Of a stretch of DNA of 64,000 nucleotides, positions 9,571 to 18,127 are shown piece after piece. The DNA is taken from NCBI GenBank assembly GCA_951812725.1, contig OX638330.1:248001-312000 (forward strand). Reading direction: 5' to 3'. Source of the DNA: an uncultured Caldilineaceae bacterium. GTDB lineage: Bacteria > Chloroflexota > Anaerolineae > Caldilineales > Caldilineaceae. The translations under genes were made by a program, and so were the position numbers. The stretch's first letter is position 1; each line of letters begins with the position of its first letter. The notes under the pieces are model-generated. The model ran no database searches. It saw nothing but the letters and a program-made list of their open reading frames with translations, and was not told the DNA's origin.

Positions 9571-10310
9571 CTCTCACATTACTAATGCGCGCAATTCCAC
9601 CCGCCGCAAGGCATCTAGTCCTTTTCCAGCCAGCACCTGACGAACGTATCCGAGCGATGGTCGCGTTGCCAGACTCAGCGACTGTAGGATTTATTGGCGT
9701 TCTCAACACGCGAGGGCTCCGCAAAGTTTGGAGCGCCAAATATGAACGTTGACGAGAGCTCATAAGCGTTTAGAAGTATTAACGTGTGCATGAATCAGGA
9801 CTTGTTGGACTATGTGGGATTTGCCGGATGACGCACGTGCCCGGCTGTCGTGAGAGCCCTAGTACGAGCGCCCTGCGTGAGAAAATAAGATAATGCCGCA
9901 GGTATCCTGATCGTGGACGACGGGCACCCAACGGCGCCAATGCAGGCTTTGACAGCCGGGTCAGGACGACGTTCGGTCCAAGCGAAATACGAAGATTCGC
10001 GAAAAGACTCGTGCCGCCAGGCACATGCCGAATGAGCCATGGTTGATAATATATATCATATTTTACCAAGCATGACATCCTGGGGCTGGATGGCCACTGC
10101 TGAGAGACTATCGCGCACTTGTGCAAGCCTGCTAAGAGAATGTGGACCTGGGGCGCAACCTGGATTCGTGGTCACGCAAACTGGAAGATCGGCATCCAGT
10201 GCCATCGCCCCCGAGGTATCCGAACACGCACCCCCGCGTCTGCCCGCGCCCGGCGCGCAGGCCAACTGCAACGATCTGACACAAATCGCGAGAAGCTGCC
10301 CAAAGCCTCG
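9571..10310. other. Intergenic stretch without a recognisable gene
   Basis: Several open frames of 65-115 codons exist on both strands (for example 9779-10126 minus), but none shows a recognisable family, good RBS or conserved neighbour. An AT-rich near-palindrome (TGATAATATATATCA) lies around 10042-10056. The stretch may be a remnant of decayed mobile DNA; I cannot support a gene. Confidence 0.5.
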
Positions 10311-10568
10311 AAAATTACACATCGACTGTGTAATTTCCCCCCAATACGAGAGCGCTCAAAGCAGTGGAATTGCACATCGACTGTCTAATTTCTCCCCCCC
10401 AATACGAGAGCGCTCAAAGCAGTGGAATTGCACATCGACTGTCTAATTTCTCCCCCCCGATTCGAGAGCGCTCAAAGCAGTGGAATTGCACATCGACTGT
10501 CTAATTTCATCCCCCAAGTCGAGGGCGCCACAAGCAGCGGAATTACACATCAGCTGTGTAAATTCTCT
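10311..10568. repeat. Five-unit tandem hairpin array (period 55-58 bp)
   Basis: A unit of roughly 57 bases recurs five times, spaced 55, 58, 58 and 57 bases. Each unit has an AT-rich inverted repeat around a TCGAC or TCAGC loop, then a C-run and CGAGAGCGCTCAAAGCAG. In unit 1 the stem is a perfect 10 bp (AAATTACACA/TGTGTAATTT, 10312-10336). Units 2-4 share the same two changes (GCACA and TGTCT), leaving a C-C mismatch. Unit 5 again pairs TTACACA with TGTGTAA. It ends 158 bases upstream of the uvrC promoter. Confidence 0.9.
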
Positions 10569-10726
10569 CCTCGTGCCTGCCCTGTCCCCCCCACAATCAA
10601 CACACCACCGTAAGGCCAGGCCTGGCGCCTGCCCTGCGTCTCTCCAAAAGCCGCTAAACAATTCCAGCCGCCACCTGCATAATCTCCCCACCCCAAATCC
10701 GGGATGCACCCCGAAAGACCAGTCGA

Positions 10727-10755
10727 TTGAAGCGGCCAAAAAGACGTGATACAAT
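10727..10755 (+). promoter_or_regulatory. uvrC promoter, apparently leaderless
   Basis: TTGAAG (10727-10732) and TACAAT (10750-10755) are separated by exactly 17 bases, with a TG just upstream of the -10 (extended type). The ATG at 10763 lies 7 bases after the -10 hexamer, so the predicted transcript begins at or one base before the start codon. No Shine-Dalgarno sequence is present. Confidence 0.75.
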
Positions 10756-10762
10756 CGAACGC

Positions 10763-12658
10763 ATGAAACAACGAATTCCGCAACAGGTGCGGCGTAAACT
10801 CGAAGAGCTACCCGCCAAGCCCGGCTGCTACCTCATGTGGGACGAACATGCCAAAGTTCTCTACGTGGGTAAAGCATTGGTCTTGCGCCATCGCGCCCGC
10901 AGCTACTTCCAACAATCCGCCAAACACTCTTCCCGCATCCAGGAAATGGTCGGCAAGGTGCGGGATATCACCTGGTGGGTCACCTCGACGGAAATGGAAG
11001 CGCTGATTCTCGAGAACGACCTCATCAAGCGCCACCAGCCCCACTACAATGTCATGCTCAAAGATGACAAGGGGTATCCCTATATCAAAGTCAACTGGCA
11101 GGATGACTTCCCCAAGGTCGAGCGGGTGCGCCAGATAAAAGGCGACGGTGCCCGCTATTTCGGTCCCTTTACCAGCAGCTGGGCCGTTAGCCGTACGCTC
11201 GAGTCAATGCGCAAAGTCTTCCCCTATCTCGACTGTGACCGCGACATTTCCGGCAACGACGAAAGCCCCTGCCTCTACTACCATCTCAAACTGTGCGGCG
11301 GCCCCTGCATCGGCGCCCAGAGCCGCACCGAATATCGCGAGAGCATCTGCCAACTGATCGACTTCCTCGAAGGCGACACCGACGCGGTGATGAACCAGTT
11401 GGAAACGAGAATGCACAAAGCGGCCGAACGCTTCAATTTCGAGCTGGCCGCCGTCTACAGAGACCGCATCAAGGCCGCCCAACGAATCGTCCACCAGCAA
11501 AAAGTCGTAGGGGTCCAGAATGACGACGAAGATGTCGTTGCCATCGCCCAGGACGCCAAATCCGGCGACACTGTCGTCCAAATCCTGATGGTACGCCGCG
11601 GCAGATTGATCGGAAGAGAAAACTTCGCTCTGCAAGGCGTTGAGCTGCACGAAACCACCGCCGAAAACATGGGCGACCTGATCGGCATCTTCATCCAGCG
11701 TTTCTATGATGACGCCGCCCATGTCCCGCCGCGCCTGCTTGTCCAGTTCGTGCCCCCCACAAGAGACCTTCTCGCCGCCTGGTTGAGCAAACGGCGCGGA
11801 ACCAAGGTCGAAATTCGCATGCCCCAGCGCGGCAAAAAACGCAAACTGATGGAGTTCGCAAAGAACAATGCCGCCGAGTATCTGCGTGTACAAAAGGTCC
11901 AATGGGCCGAAGACACCAACCGCCAGACTGAAGCGCTGGCGGAACTCCAGGACGCCCTCTCCCTCCAGGTGCCCCCGACCCGTATCGAATGTTACGACGT
12001 CAGCACATTGCAGGGAACAAACACAGTCGCCTCAATGGTTGTGTTCGCCCGCGGCGCCCCCTTGAAATCCGCATACAAGCGCTTCAAGATCCGCGGCAAA
12101 GGAGCGCACGGCGAGCCCGACGACTACGCCAGTATGCGGGAAGTACTGCGCCGCCGCTTCCGCCGCGCCGTCGAAAAAGACCCCGAACGGCCCGGCCGCA
12201 AACCGGCCGGCGCCAACCACTGGAAACTGCTGCCCGACCTCGTAATCGTTGACGGCGGCAAGGGCCAGCTTGGCGTAGCCAACGAAGTCTTGGCAGAGTT
12301 CAGTCTGTCCGACAGAGTGCCGGTAGTCGCTCTGGCAAAACGGGAGGAGGAAATCTTTCTTCCCCAGCGCCGCGGTCCGATCCTTCTCCGCCGCGGCAGC
12401 CAGGCCTTCTACATGGTGCAGCGCATCCGCGACGAGGCCCACCGGTTCGCCGTCACCTACCATCGCAATCTGCGCCGCAAAGGGCAGACGAACACGGTGC
12501 TCGATACGCTACCCGGCATCGGCCCCAGACGGCGCAAAGCGCTGCTTCAATTCTTCAACGGCGATCTCGACAAAATGCGCCAGGCCACTCTGGATGAACT
12601 GCGGACCGTGCCGGGAATGAACCGAAAAGCCGCGCAATCGGTCAAAGAGCATCTGTAA
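10763..12658 (+). CDS. uvrC: Excinuclease ABC subunit C
   Basis: UvrC makes the dual incisions around DNA lesions in nucleotide excision repair. The 631-residue product has an N-terminal GIY-YIG nuclease domain (PGCYLMW ... VLYVGKA ... LRHRARSYF) and a cysteine-containing linker. Next comes a UVR motif near 215-245 (NFELAAVYRDRI). The UvrC RNase H-like half follows (IECYDVSTLQGTNTVASMVVF, LVIVDGGKGQL), and tandem HhH motifs close the protein (LDTLPGIGPRRRKALL, VPGMNRKAAQSV). An in-frame TTG at 10727 overlaps the promoter, so the ATG at 10763 is chosen. The next gene starts 13 bases downstream behind an AGGAG. Confidence 0.97.
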   Translation: MKQRIPQQVRRKLEELPAKPGCYLMWDEHAKVLYVGKALVLRHRARSYFQQSAKHSSRIQEMVGKVRDITWWVTSTEMEALILENDLIKRHQPHYNVMLKDDKGYPYIKVNWQDDFPKVERVRQIKGDGARYFGPFTSSWAVSRTLESMRKVFPYLDCDRDISGNDESPCLYYHLKLCGGPCIGAQSRTEYRESICQLIDFLEGDTDAVMNQLETRMHKAAERFNFELAAVYRDRIKAAQRIVHQQKVVGVQNDDEDVVAIAQDAKSGDTVVQILMVRRGRLIGRENFALQGVELHETTAENMGDLIGIFIQRFYDDAAHVPPRLLVQFVPPTRDLLAAWLSKRRGTKVEIRMPQRGKKRKLMEFAKNNAAEYLRVQKVQWAEDTNRQTEALAELQDALSLQVPPTRIECYDVSTLQGTNTVASMVVFARGAPLKSAYKRFKIRGKGAHGEPDDYASMREVLRRRFRRAVEKDPERPGRKPAGANHWKLLPDLVIVDGGKGQLGVANEVLAEFSLSDRVPVVALAKREEEIFLPQRRGPILLRRGSQAFYMVQRIRDEAHRFAVTYHRNLRRKGQTNTVLDTLPGIGPRRRKALLQFFNGDLDKMRQATLDELRTVPGMNRKAAQSVKEHL

Positions 12659-12671
12659 AGGAGCACTCGCA

Positions 12672-15221
12672 ATGACCCGCGGCAACAGTACCGGCCCGGC
12701 CCGCTACGTTGGCGTCCCTCCCACTATCGCCCTGCTGCAATCCCTTGTCTACCTGAAGGGGTTGCCCATGGACGAGATCGCCGCGCTCCTCCAGGAGAAC
12801 TCCCTCGTCGTCGACTTTTCGCCCGGAGACGAGCTCACCCGGCAGGATGATGCCGCTGAGTATCTCTACTTTATTCTCAGCGGCTCCGTTCGCATCGCCC
12901 GCCGCGACAGTAACGCAGCAGGCGTTGAAGATACGCTGGCCCGCATCGCCATCGCCGGCGACATTATCGGACGTTTCGAACTGACCTTCAGCCTCAAATA
13001 CATCAGCTCCGCCACAGCCGAAAACGAAGTCTCGGCCCTGTGCATCGAACGACCCACACTGGAGCGACTGCTCTACCGCTATCCTGCGACCCATCAGCAG
13101 ACCGCCTACCAGGCCGTTGTCAACCGTCTGCGAACCATGCCGCTGCTCGCCGATGTCGATATGGCTGTTCTCGGCTTCCTGGCCGACGAGATCCGCAGCC
13201 AGTCCGTAGCTGCGGGCACTATCCTGTATACACAGAACCAGCTCCCCGAAACGCTCTTCCTCATCGCGCAAGGACAGATTGAGCTCTATCATCCTCGCAG
13301 AACCGACAACCGCCTGCTGTTGGGCACCGGCGGCTCCTTCGGTTTTCCCGGCAGCGTCGGCGTGACCCATAACGCCGCGCCCGACAAGTACGGCCACTGG
13401 GCCGAAGCCAAAGCCGAAACAACCGTGTTCGAACTGCCATGGAGAACGATCCGGCAGGTCGGCCGCCGCTTTCCCCAGGCCATTGACCCCGAAATCCAGC
13501 TACTGCCCGCCAAAACCATCAGCGCCGTCTCTGTTTTTGCCGGGCTGACGCCCCACGAACAGATCCAGTTGGCCGGCTTCTGCAGCTTTCACCGCGTCCC
13601 CCAATACCATCCTATTACGCAGCAGGGAGATAGCGCCGACAGCATGTGGATCCTGTTGGAAAACAGCCGCGCCGTCCTGAGCGCGCTGGACGAGGATAAC
13701 CGTGCTCTGCCCCGGGCGCCGGTGCGCGGCGTTGTAACCTTTAACGAGACCGCGCTCCTCGCCTCAAACCAGGTCGAACTGACCGTCGAATCCGAACCGG
13801 GCAGCCTTTGGCTGCGCCTTCACCGGCAGGACTTCCAGCGATTCGGCCAAATATGCGGGCCTGAAATCATAGACAAGGTTGCCGCCCGCCTGCCCGTCCA
13901 GGCTAACGACGCCGATCCCGAACAGCGGCAAGACTATAAGTGGTTGCGAAAGGACGAAGTACTGGTCACCTTGCAGCTGCGCCACTGGCTGGCCCTGCTG
14001 GGTCAATCGCAGGCAACCATCTTTGCTGTCATCGCCGGCGCCGGCCTCATCTGGCTCCTCGCCTCTCTCGGTTTCCCGCTCTGGATAGCGCCTGGCATCA
14101 GCGCCCTTCTGATAACTTTGGCGGCTATCTGGGGCATTCTCAATTATATGAATGACTACTTTATCGTCACCAACCGCCGAGTCATTCAGCAGGAGAAGGT
14201 TATCTTTTTCAGTGAACAACGGCGGGAGGCACTGCTGGAACAAATCCAGCGCGTGGACGTGGCAACATCCTTCTGGGGAAATCTGTTCAATTACGGTACC
14301 TTGTCGGTCTATACTGCCGGCACAACAGGCTCCATCGATTTCAACTTCGTCTCTGATCCGGACACGCTCCGCACAGCTATCTTTCATCATCGCAGTCTGG
14401 CCCAACAGCGTTCCAGCGCCGAAAACAAGCTCGACATTCAGGACGCGCTTGAGAATCGTCTCGGACTGTCCATGGACCTGCCCAGCCGTGTGCGTACCGA
14501 TTCGCCGCTCGCCGCCCCCGACGACACGAATTCTGGGCTGCGCTTGTGGCAAAAACTGCGCCGCGCCTTCACCGCGGAAAGTTCGTTAGATTGGGAATCT
14601 ACCGAACGTATCGTCTGGCACAAGCATTGGTGGGTTCTCTTTGTCCAGATGGTACTTCCGGGCACCCTATTTCTTTTGGAAATCCTGTTTCTGGCCGGTG
14701 GTTTCTCTTCGATCTCCCTGTTGGATCAACTCCTGTCCAGTTTGAACGCGCAGACACTTCTGTTGGGTGGTGGACTCGTGACGCTCGCTACCCTGGGTTG
14801 GATTCTCTGGGCCGTAACCGACTGGTGGAATGACACCTACACGGTGACTGATGACAGAATTATCGATGTCGAGAAGCTACCGCTCTTCCTCAGCGAACAA
14901 CGCCGCGAAGCCCAACTCAGTGATATCCAGGACATCACCCTCGAGATGAACTCCCCGCTGAAGATGATGCTGAACTATGGCAACATCATCGTCCAGACCG
15001 CGGCCGGCGAGGGCGCCTTCACCTTTGATCACGTGCCCAACCCCCGAAATGTCAAAGAGGAAATCACTCGGCGCATGATCGCATGGAGGCGCGAAGACGA
15101 ACGGCGCAAGGCCCACGACCGCAGCCGCGATCTGCCCGACTGGTTCGAAATGTACAATCGGCTGGAAATGGGACAAACCAGAAATGAAGAATTAGGGACT
15201 GAGGGGAGTGAGAAAAGGTAG
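12672..15221 (+). CDS. Membrane protein with cyclic-nucleotide-binding-like and two bacterial PH-like domains
   Basis: The 849-residue product is a modular membrane protein of unknown role. Residues ~25-140, ~155-270 and ~285-400 look like cyclic-nucleotide-binding (CAP/RAIA-type) beta-barrels. The usual phosphate-binding signature (GE...R.A) is degenerate, so ligand binding is doubtful. A hydrophobic pair at ~435-490 precedes a PH-like module of the YdbS/DUF304 type (NDYFIVTNRRVIQ near 493; SEQRREALLEQIQRVDV). A second hydrophobic pair (~650-715) and a second such module follow (WWNDTYTVTDDRIIDVEK near 718; SEQRREAQLSDIQDI). It follows uvrC by 13 bases, so the two are probably co-transcribed. 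The tail is charged and low-complexity. Confidence 0.8.
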   Translation: MTRGNSTGPARYVGVPPTIALLQSLVYLKGLPMDEIAALLQENSLVVDFSPGDELTRQDDAAEYLYFILSGSVRIARRDSNAAGVEDTLARIAIAGDIIGRFELTFSLKYISSATAENEVSALCIERPTLERLLYRYPATHQQTAYQAVVNRLRTMPLLADVDMAVLGFLADEIRSQSVAAGTILYTQNQLPETLFLIAQGQIELYHPRRTDNRLLLGTGGSFGFPGSVGVTHNAAPDKYGHWAEAKAETTVFELPWRTIRQVGRRFPQAIDPEIQLLPAKTISAVSVFAGLTPHEQIQLAGFCSFHRVPQYHPITQQGDSADSMWILLENSRAVLSALDEDNRALPRAPVRGVVTFNETALLASNQVELTVESEPGSLWLRLHRQDFQRFGQICGPEIIDKVAARLPVQANDADPEQRQDYKWLRKDEVLVTLQLRHWLALLGQSQATIFAVIAGAGLIWLLASLGFPLWIAPGISALLITLAAIWGILNYMNDYFIVTNRRVIQQEKVIFFSEQRREALLEQIQRVDVATSFWGNLFNYGTLSVYTAGTTGSIDFNFVSDPDTLRTAIFHHRSLAQQRSSAENKLDIQDALENRLGLSMDLPSRVRTDSPLAAPDDTNSGLRLWQKLRRAFTAESSLDWESTERIVWHKHWWVLFVQMVLPGTLFLLEILFLAGGFSSISLLDQLLSSLNAQTLLLGGGLVTLATLGWILWAVTDWWNDTYTVTDDRIIDVEKLPLFLSEQRREAQLSDIQDITLEMNSPLKMMLNYGNIIVQTAAGEGAFTFDHVPNPRNVKEEITRRMIAWRREDERRKAHDRSRDLPDWFEMYNRLEMGQTRNEELGTEGSEKR

Positions 15222-15266
15222 AGGCCTGCTACTTCTTTGGCATCTGACTAGCTGGTCGAGCGCAAA

Positions 15267-16061
15267 CTAGCTTCCATAGGTCAGGCGGTCGATCAGCCGG
15301 CGCGGAAGATTGGCGACGCGCATCTGGCTTTGCGTCAAATCGATCGGGTACGCTACCCGACACTGTTCCCAAGTCAACTCCTCCAGGTCCAGCAGGGCGT
15401 ATGCAGCTCTCGGATCGTTGTCCCGTGGTTGCCCTACACTGCCGGGATTGAGAATCAGGCGTTCCAGGTCAGTAAGTTCAAGGCGTACACGCTGTCCTTC
15501 ATAGGGCCTCAGAAAATCAACAGTCACCGGTACACCGTTCCGTCTTCCTCGCCTCGAGAATATCTTTCTCAACTGCCAGCGGTAAATCGCCGGTTTGTGC
15601 GTGTGACCCACCAGACACATCTTGGTCTCGAAGTGGGCAAAGTTTTCCAAGGCGATTTCAGGCGACTGGACATATTCCGACACCGGTTCGCGCGGGCTGG
15701 CGTGGGTTAGTATAATACTGTCCGCGCATTCCGGTTCAAGGGGTTTCGCTGGTAAACTATCGAGGAACGAACGACTCTTTTGGTTAAGTTGGCTTCGCGT
15801 CCATTCAACGGCCGCACGTGCCAAGGGGTTAAAGTGTTCTATATCCAGATTGGGGTGTGCCAGCACAGCCCAATCATGGTTGCCGACTACGCACAGATCG
15901 GTTTCCGCCTGAACCAACTCGACGCACTCATTCGGCGCTGGGCCATACCCAACGACATCGCCCAAACACCAGACCGCGTCGAAACGGCCAGCAGCGTCGG
16001 ACATGACCGTTTCCAGGGCGACGAAATTTGCGTGAATATCAGAAATAATCAGAATGCGCAT
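15267..16061 (-). CDS. Calcineurin-like metallophosphoesterase (YfcE/MJ0936-like)
   Basis: The 264-residue protein has the full metallophosphoesterase motif set: ISDIHAN (D8, H10), GDVVGYG (~35), GNHDWAV (~61), LTHASP and the final GHTHKPAIY. These bind a dinuclear metal centre. The GDVVGYGPAPNE version is typical of bacterial phosphodiesterases of the YfcE/DUF2437-like group, whose natural substrate is usually unknown. It is convergent with the upstream CNB/PH gene and divergent from nadK. Confidence 0.9.
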   Translation of the reverse strand: MRILIISDIHANFVALETVMSDAAGRFDAVWCLGDVVGYGPAPNECVELVQAETDLCVVGNHDWAVLAHPNLDIEHFNPLARAAVEWTRSQLNQKSRSFLDSLPAKPLEPECADSIILTHASPREPVSEYVQSPEIALENFAHFETKMCLVGHTHKPAIYRWQLRKIFSRRGRRNGVPVTVDFLRPYEGQRVRLELTDLERLILNPGSVGQPRDNDPRAAYALLDLEELTWEQCRVAYPIDLTQSQMRVANLPRRLIDRLTYGS

Positions 16062-16180
16062 AGATCCATCTTAACACAGCCCGGATATGACCTCAAACGG
16101 TCAAGCATATTACTTGAATATATGTGTAACGATTTGGGCTTAAATGCCTACACCACATCGCTCACGAAAGAATACAAAAA

Positions 16181-17047
16181 ATGACGGACGACGCAAAAAG
16201 TCCATTTCGACGTATAGGCATTCTGCACCACCCGCGTAAACCGGAATCGCTGGACCTCGCCGGTCAGATGGAAATGTTTCTGCGCCGCGCCGGCGTAGAT
16301 GAAACCTGGCGCCATTCCGCCTGGGATGCCGAAGTTGTCAAGGCCAGACTCCCCGAGGTCGATCTGCTGATCACGCTCGGTGGCGACGGCACCATGCTGC
16401 GGGCCGCGCGACTTGGCGCAGCCTTCAACGTACCCATGTTAGGCGTAAAAATGGGAAGGCTCGGCTTCCTGGCCGAGATCTTCCCCCAGGACTGGCGCTC
16501 CCCCCTGGAAAAACTGCTCCAGGGCGATTACTGGATTGAAGAGCGGCTCATGGTGCGCACACTCGTCGAAAAGGCAAGACCCAACGGCGGCGAACCTCTC
16601 GTTCGCTGTACGTTCGACGCCCTCAACGATGTCGTCCTCAGCCGCGGCAGCCTCGCCCGCATTGTCCGCGTCAGCGCCAACCTTGACGGCGGCTACCTGA
16701 CCACCTACACCTGCGACGGCCTGATCGTCAGCACAGCCACAGGCAGCACTGCCTACGCCCTCGCAGCCGGTGGGCCAATCCTGCCGCCGGACCTGCGCAA
16801 CATCCTCGTGATCCCCGTCGCCCCGCACATGAGCATGGACAGGGCTGTTGTCCTCTCCGAAGGCACCGAAGTTCGCCTGCGCGTCTACAGCGACCACTCC
16901 GCCATGCTCACCGTCGACGGTCAGTTTGAGGTCGAAGTAGACGATTCGGATGAAATCGTCGTCAACAGCAGCCCCTATCAAGCCCGCTTTGTCCGCCTTC
17001 GTCCGCGCAGCTACTTCTATCAGACGCTCATGGATAAGCTGAAATGA
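16181..17047 (+). CDS. nadK: NAD kinase
   Basis: NAD kinase phosphorylates NAD+ to NADP+. The 288-residue product contains the signature LGGDGTMLRAAR (GGDGT at ~67-71), GVKMGRLGFLAEI (~88) and the NAD-binding DGLIVSTATGSTAYALAAGGPI (~180-200). The start ATG has only a weak purine-rich sequence (GAAAGAA) upstream. Length matches bacterial NadK/PpnK proteins. It stands alone, 66 bases before the J-domain-like gene. Confidence 0.95.
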   Translation: MTDDAKSPFRRIGILHHPRKPESLDLAGQMEMFLRRAGVDETWRHSAWDAEVVKARLPEVDLLITLGGDGTMLRAARLGAAFNVPMLGVKMGRLGFLAEIFPQDWRSPLEKLLQGDYWIEERLMVRTLVEKARPNGGEPLVRCTFDALNDVVLSRGSLARIVRVSANLDGGYLTTYTCDGLIVSTATGSTAYALAAGGPILPPDLRNILVIPVAPHMSMDRAVVLSEGTEVRLRVYSDHSAMLTVDGQFEVEVDDSDEIVVNSSPYQARFVRLRPRSYFYQTLMDKLK

Positions 17048-17112
17048 ACCGCAAAGCCCTCACGAGGCGCCCTCCTTTCGTGCGCCCGAGACATAGTTGA
17101 AAGCGAAATCAG

Positions 17113-17877
17113 ATGTCAGACGAATCCCGCCATCCTGAGAAGGAGCATTACCGAACGCTGGATCTGCAAGAGGATGCCGGCCAAGAGGAGATCACGCAAC
17201 AGTTCAGACGGTTGCAACTGCTGTACCAACCCGAATCTCTGGAGTCCGCCGCAGACCGGGCCTACGCTGCACAAAAGTTGGCGGAAGTCGAAAAGGCCTA
17301 CGAGATCCTCGGGGACCCTGCCCGTCGCGCCATCTATGACGGCAAGCCCGCCCCAATCGTGGTCGGGAGCGACGGCGAACCGGAAAGCCTGACCTGCGCC
17401 AACCACCCGGATCGGGAAACACTTCTACGATGCAACAAATGCGGCAAACCTATCTGCATTTCCTGCGCCGTGCGTACGCCCGTCGGCTACCGCTGCAATG
17501 AATGTGTACGCGAGCAACAGAACATCTACTTCAATGCGCTGGGCCGGGATAACATTGTCGCCCTCGCCGTTGGATTTGTCCTTACGTTGATCTTCGCCCC
17601 AATCGTCGGTTTTCTGCTGGGCAGCATCGGCTTTTTTGGCTTCTTCATCGCCTTCATTGCCGGTTCCGGCGGCGGAACCCTGGTGGCCCGCGTCATTCGC
17701 CGCGCTGTGGGCAACCGCCGCGGCCGCAAGCTACCGCACTGGGCCCTGGCCGGCATCATTCTGGGCGTTGCCCCCTGGGCGTTCTTCTTCCTCTTTGCAG
17801 GCGGCGGCAGAGCATTCCTCATGCTGCTCCTCTTTGCCGGTCTGGCCATCGCATCAGCCTTTCCCCAGCTGCGGTAG
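17113..17877 (+). CDS. J-domain-like protein with B-box-type zinc finger and membrane segments; HPD motif absent
   Basis: The 254-residue product begins with a J-domain-like helical bundle (residues ~10-78, HYRTLDLQEDAGQEEITQQFRRL ... KLAEVEKAYEILGDPARRAIYD). The HPD tripeptide needed to stimulate DnaK is replaced: the helix II/III loop reads LLYQPES. A zinc-binding segment follows (Cys95, His98, Cys107, Cys110, Cys115, Cys118, Cys128, Cys131), resembling a B-box. Three or four hydrophobic segments (~148-175, 176-195, 208-228, 230-250) end the protein. It is probably an inner-membrane protein; a classical DnaK co-chaperone role is unlikely given the missing HPD. Confidence 0.8.
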   Translation: MSDESRHPEKEHYRTLDLQEDAGQEEITQQFRRLQLLYQPESLESAADRAYAAQKLAEVEKAYEILGDPARRAIYDGKPAPIVVGSDGEPESLTCANHPDRETLLRCNKCGKPICISCAVRTPVGYRCNECVREQQNIYFNALGRDNIVALAVGFVLTLIFAPIVGFLLGSIGFFGFFIAFIAGSGGGTLVARVIRRAVGNRRGRKLPHWALAGIILGVAPWAFFFLFAGGGRAFLMLLLFAGLAIASAFPQLR

Positions 17878-18127
17878 CGCGCCCGCCTCGAAACCAGCCC
17901 GTTGCCGACTCCAGCCCTTGGACAGAGCGCCTCCCACCCAACGCCGCACACATTCTCAGGCACACTGTACCCTCTACCGCGGGCAAAGGGCGGTGAACAG
18001 GAAATTGTCCATACCTGCTACCCTCCTCTTCCTTACGTCAAAGCATTGAACGGGAAAAGCCATGAACTTCGAAGACGCCCACGGGGGAGCGGGCGCCTTC
18101 CTACCGCAGCAGCAGTATTCGACAGTG

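Noticed and set aside
9779..10126. 115-codon minus-strand frame in the gene-poor region
   Set aside because: No family resemblance, no RBS and unusual composition. It may be a fossil but cannot be supported as a gene.
10311..10568. CRISPR array upstream of uvrC
   Set aside because: The whole ~57-base unit repeats, including the parts that would be spacers, and no cas gene is present. It is a tandem hairpin array.
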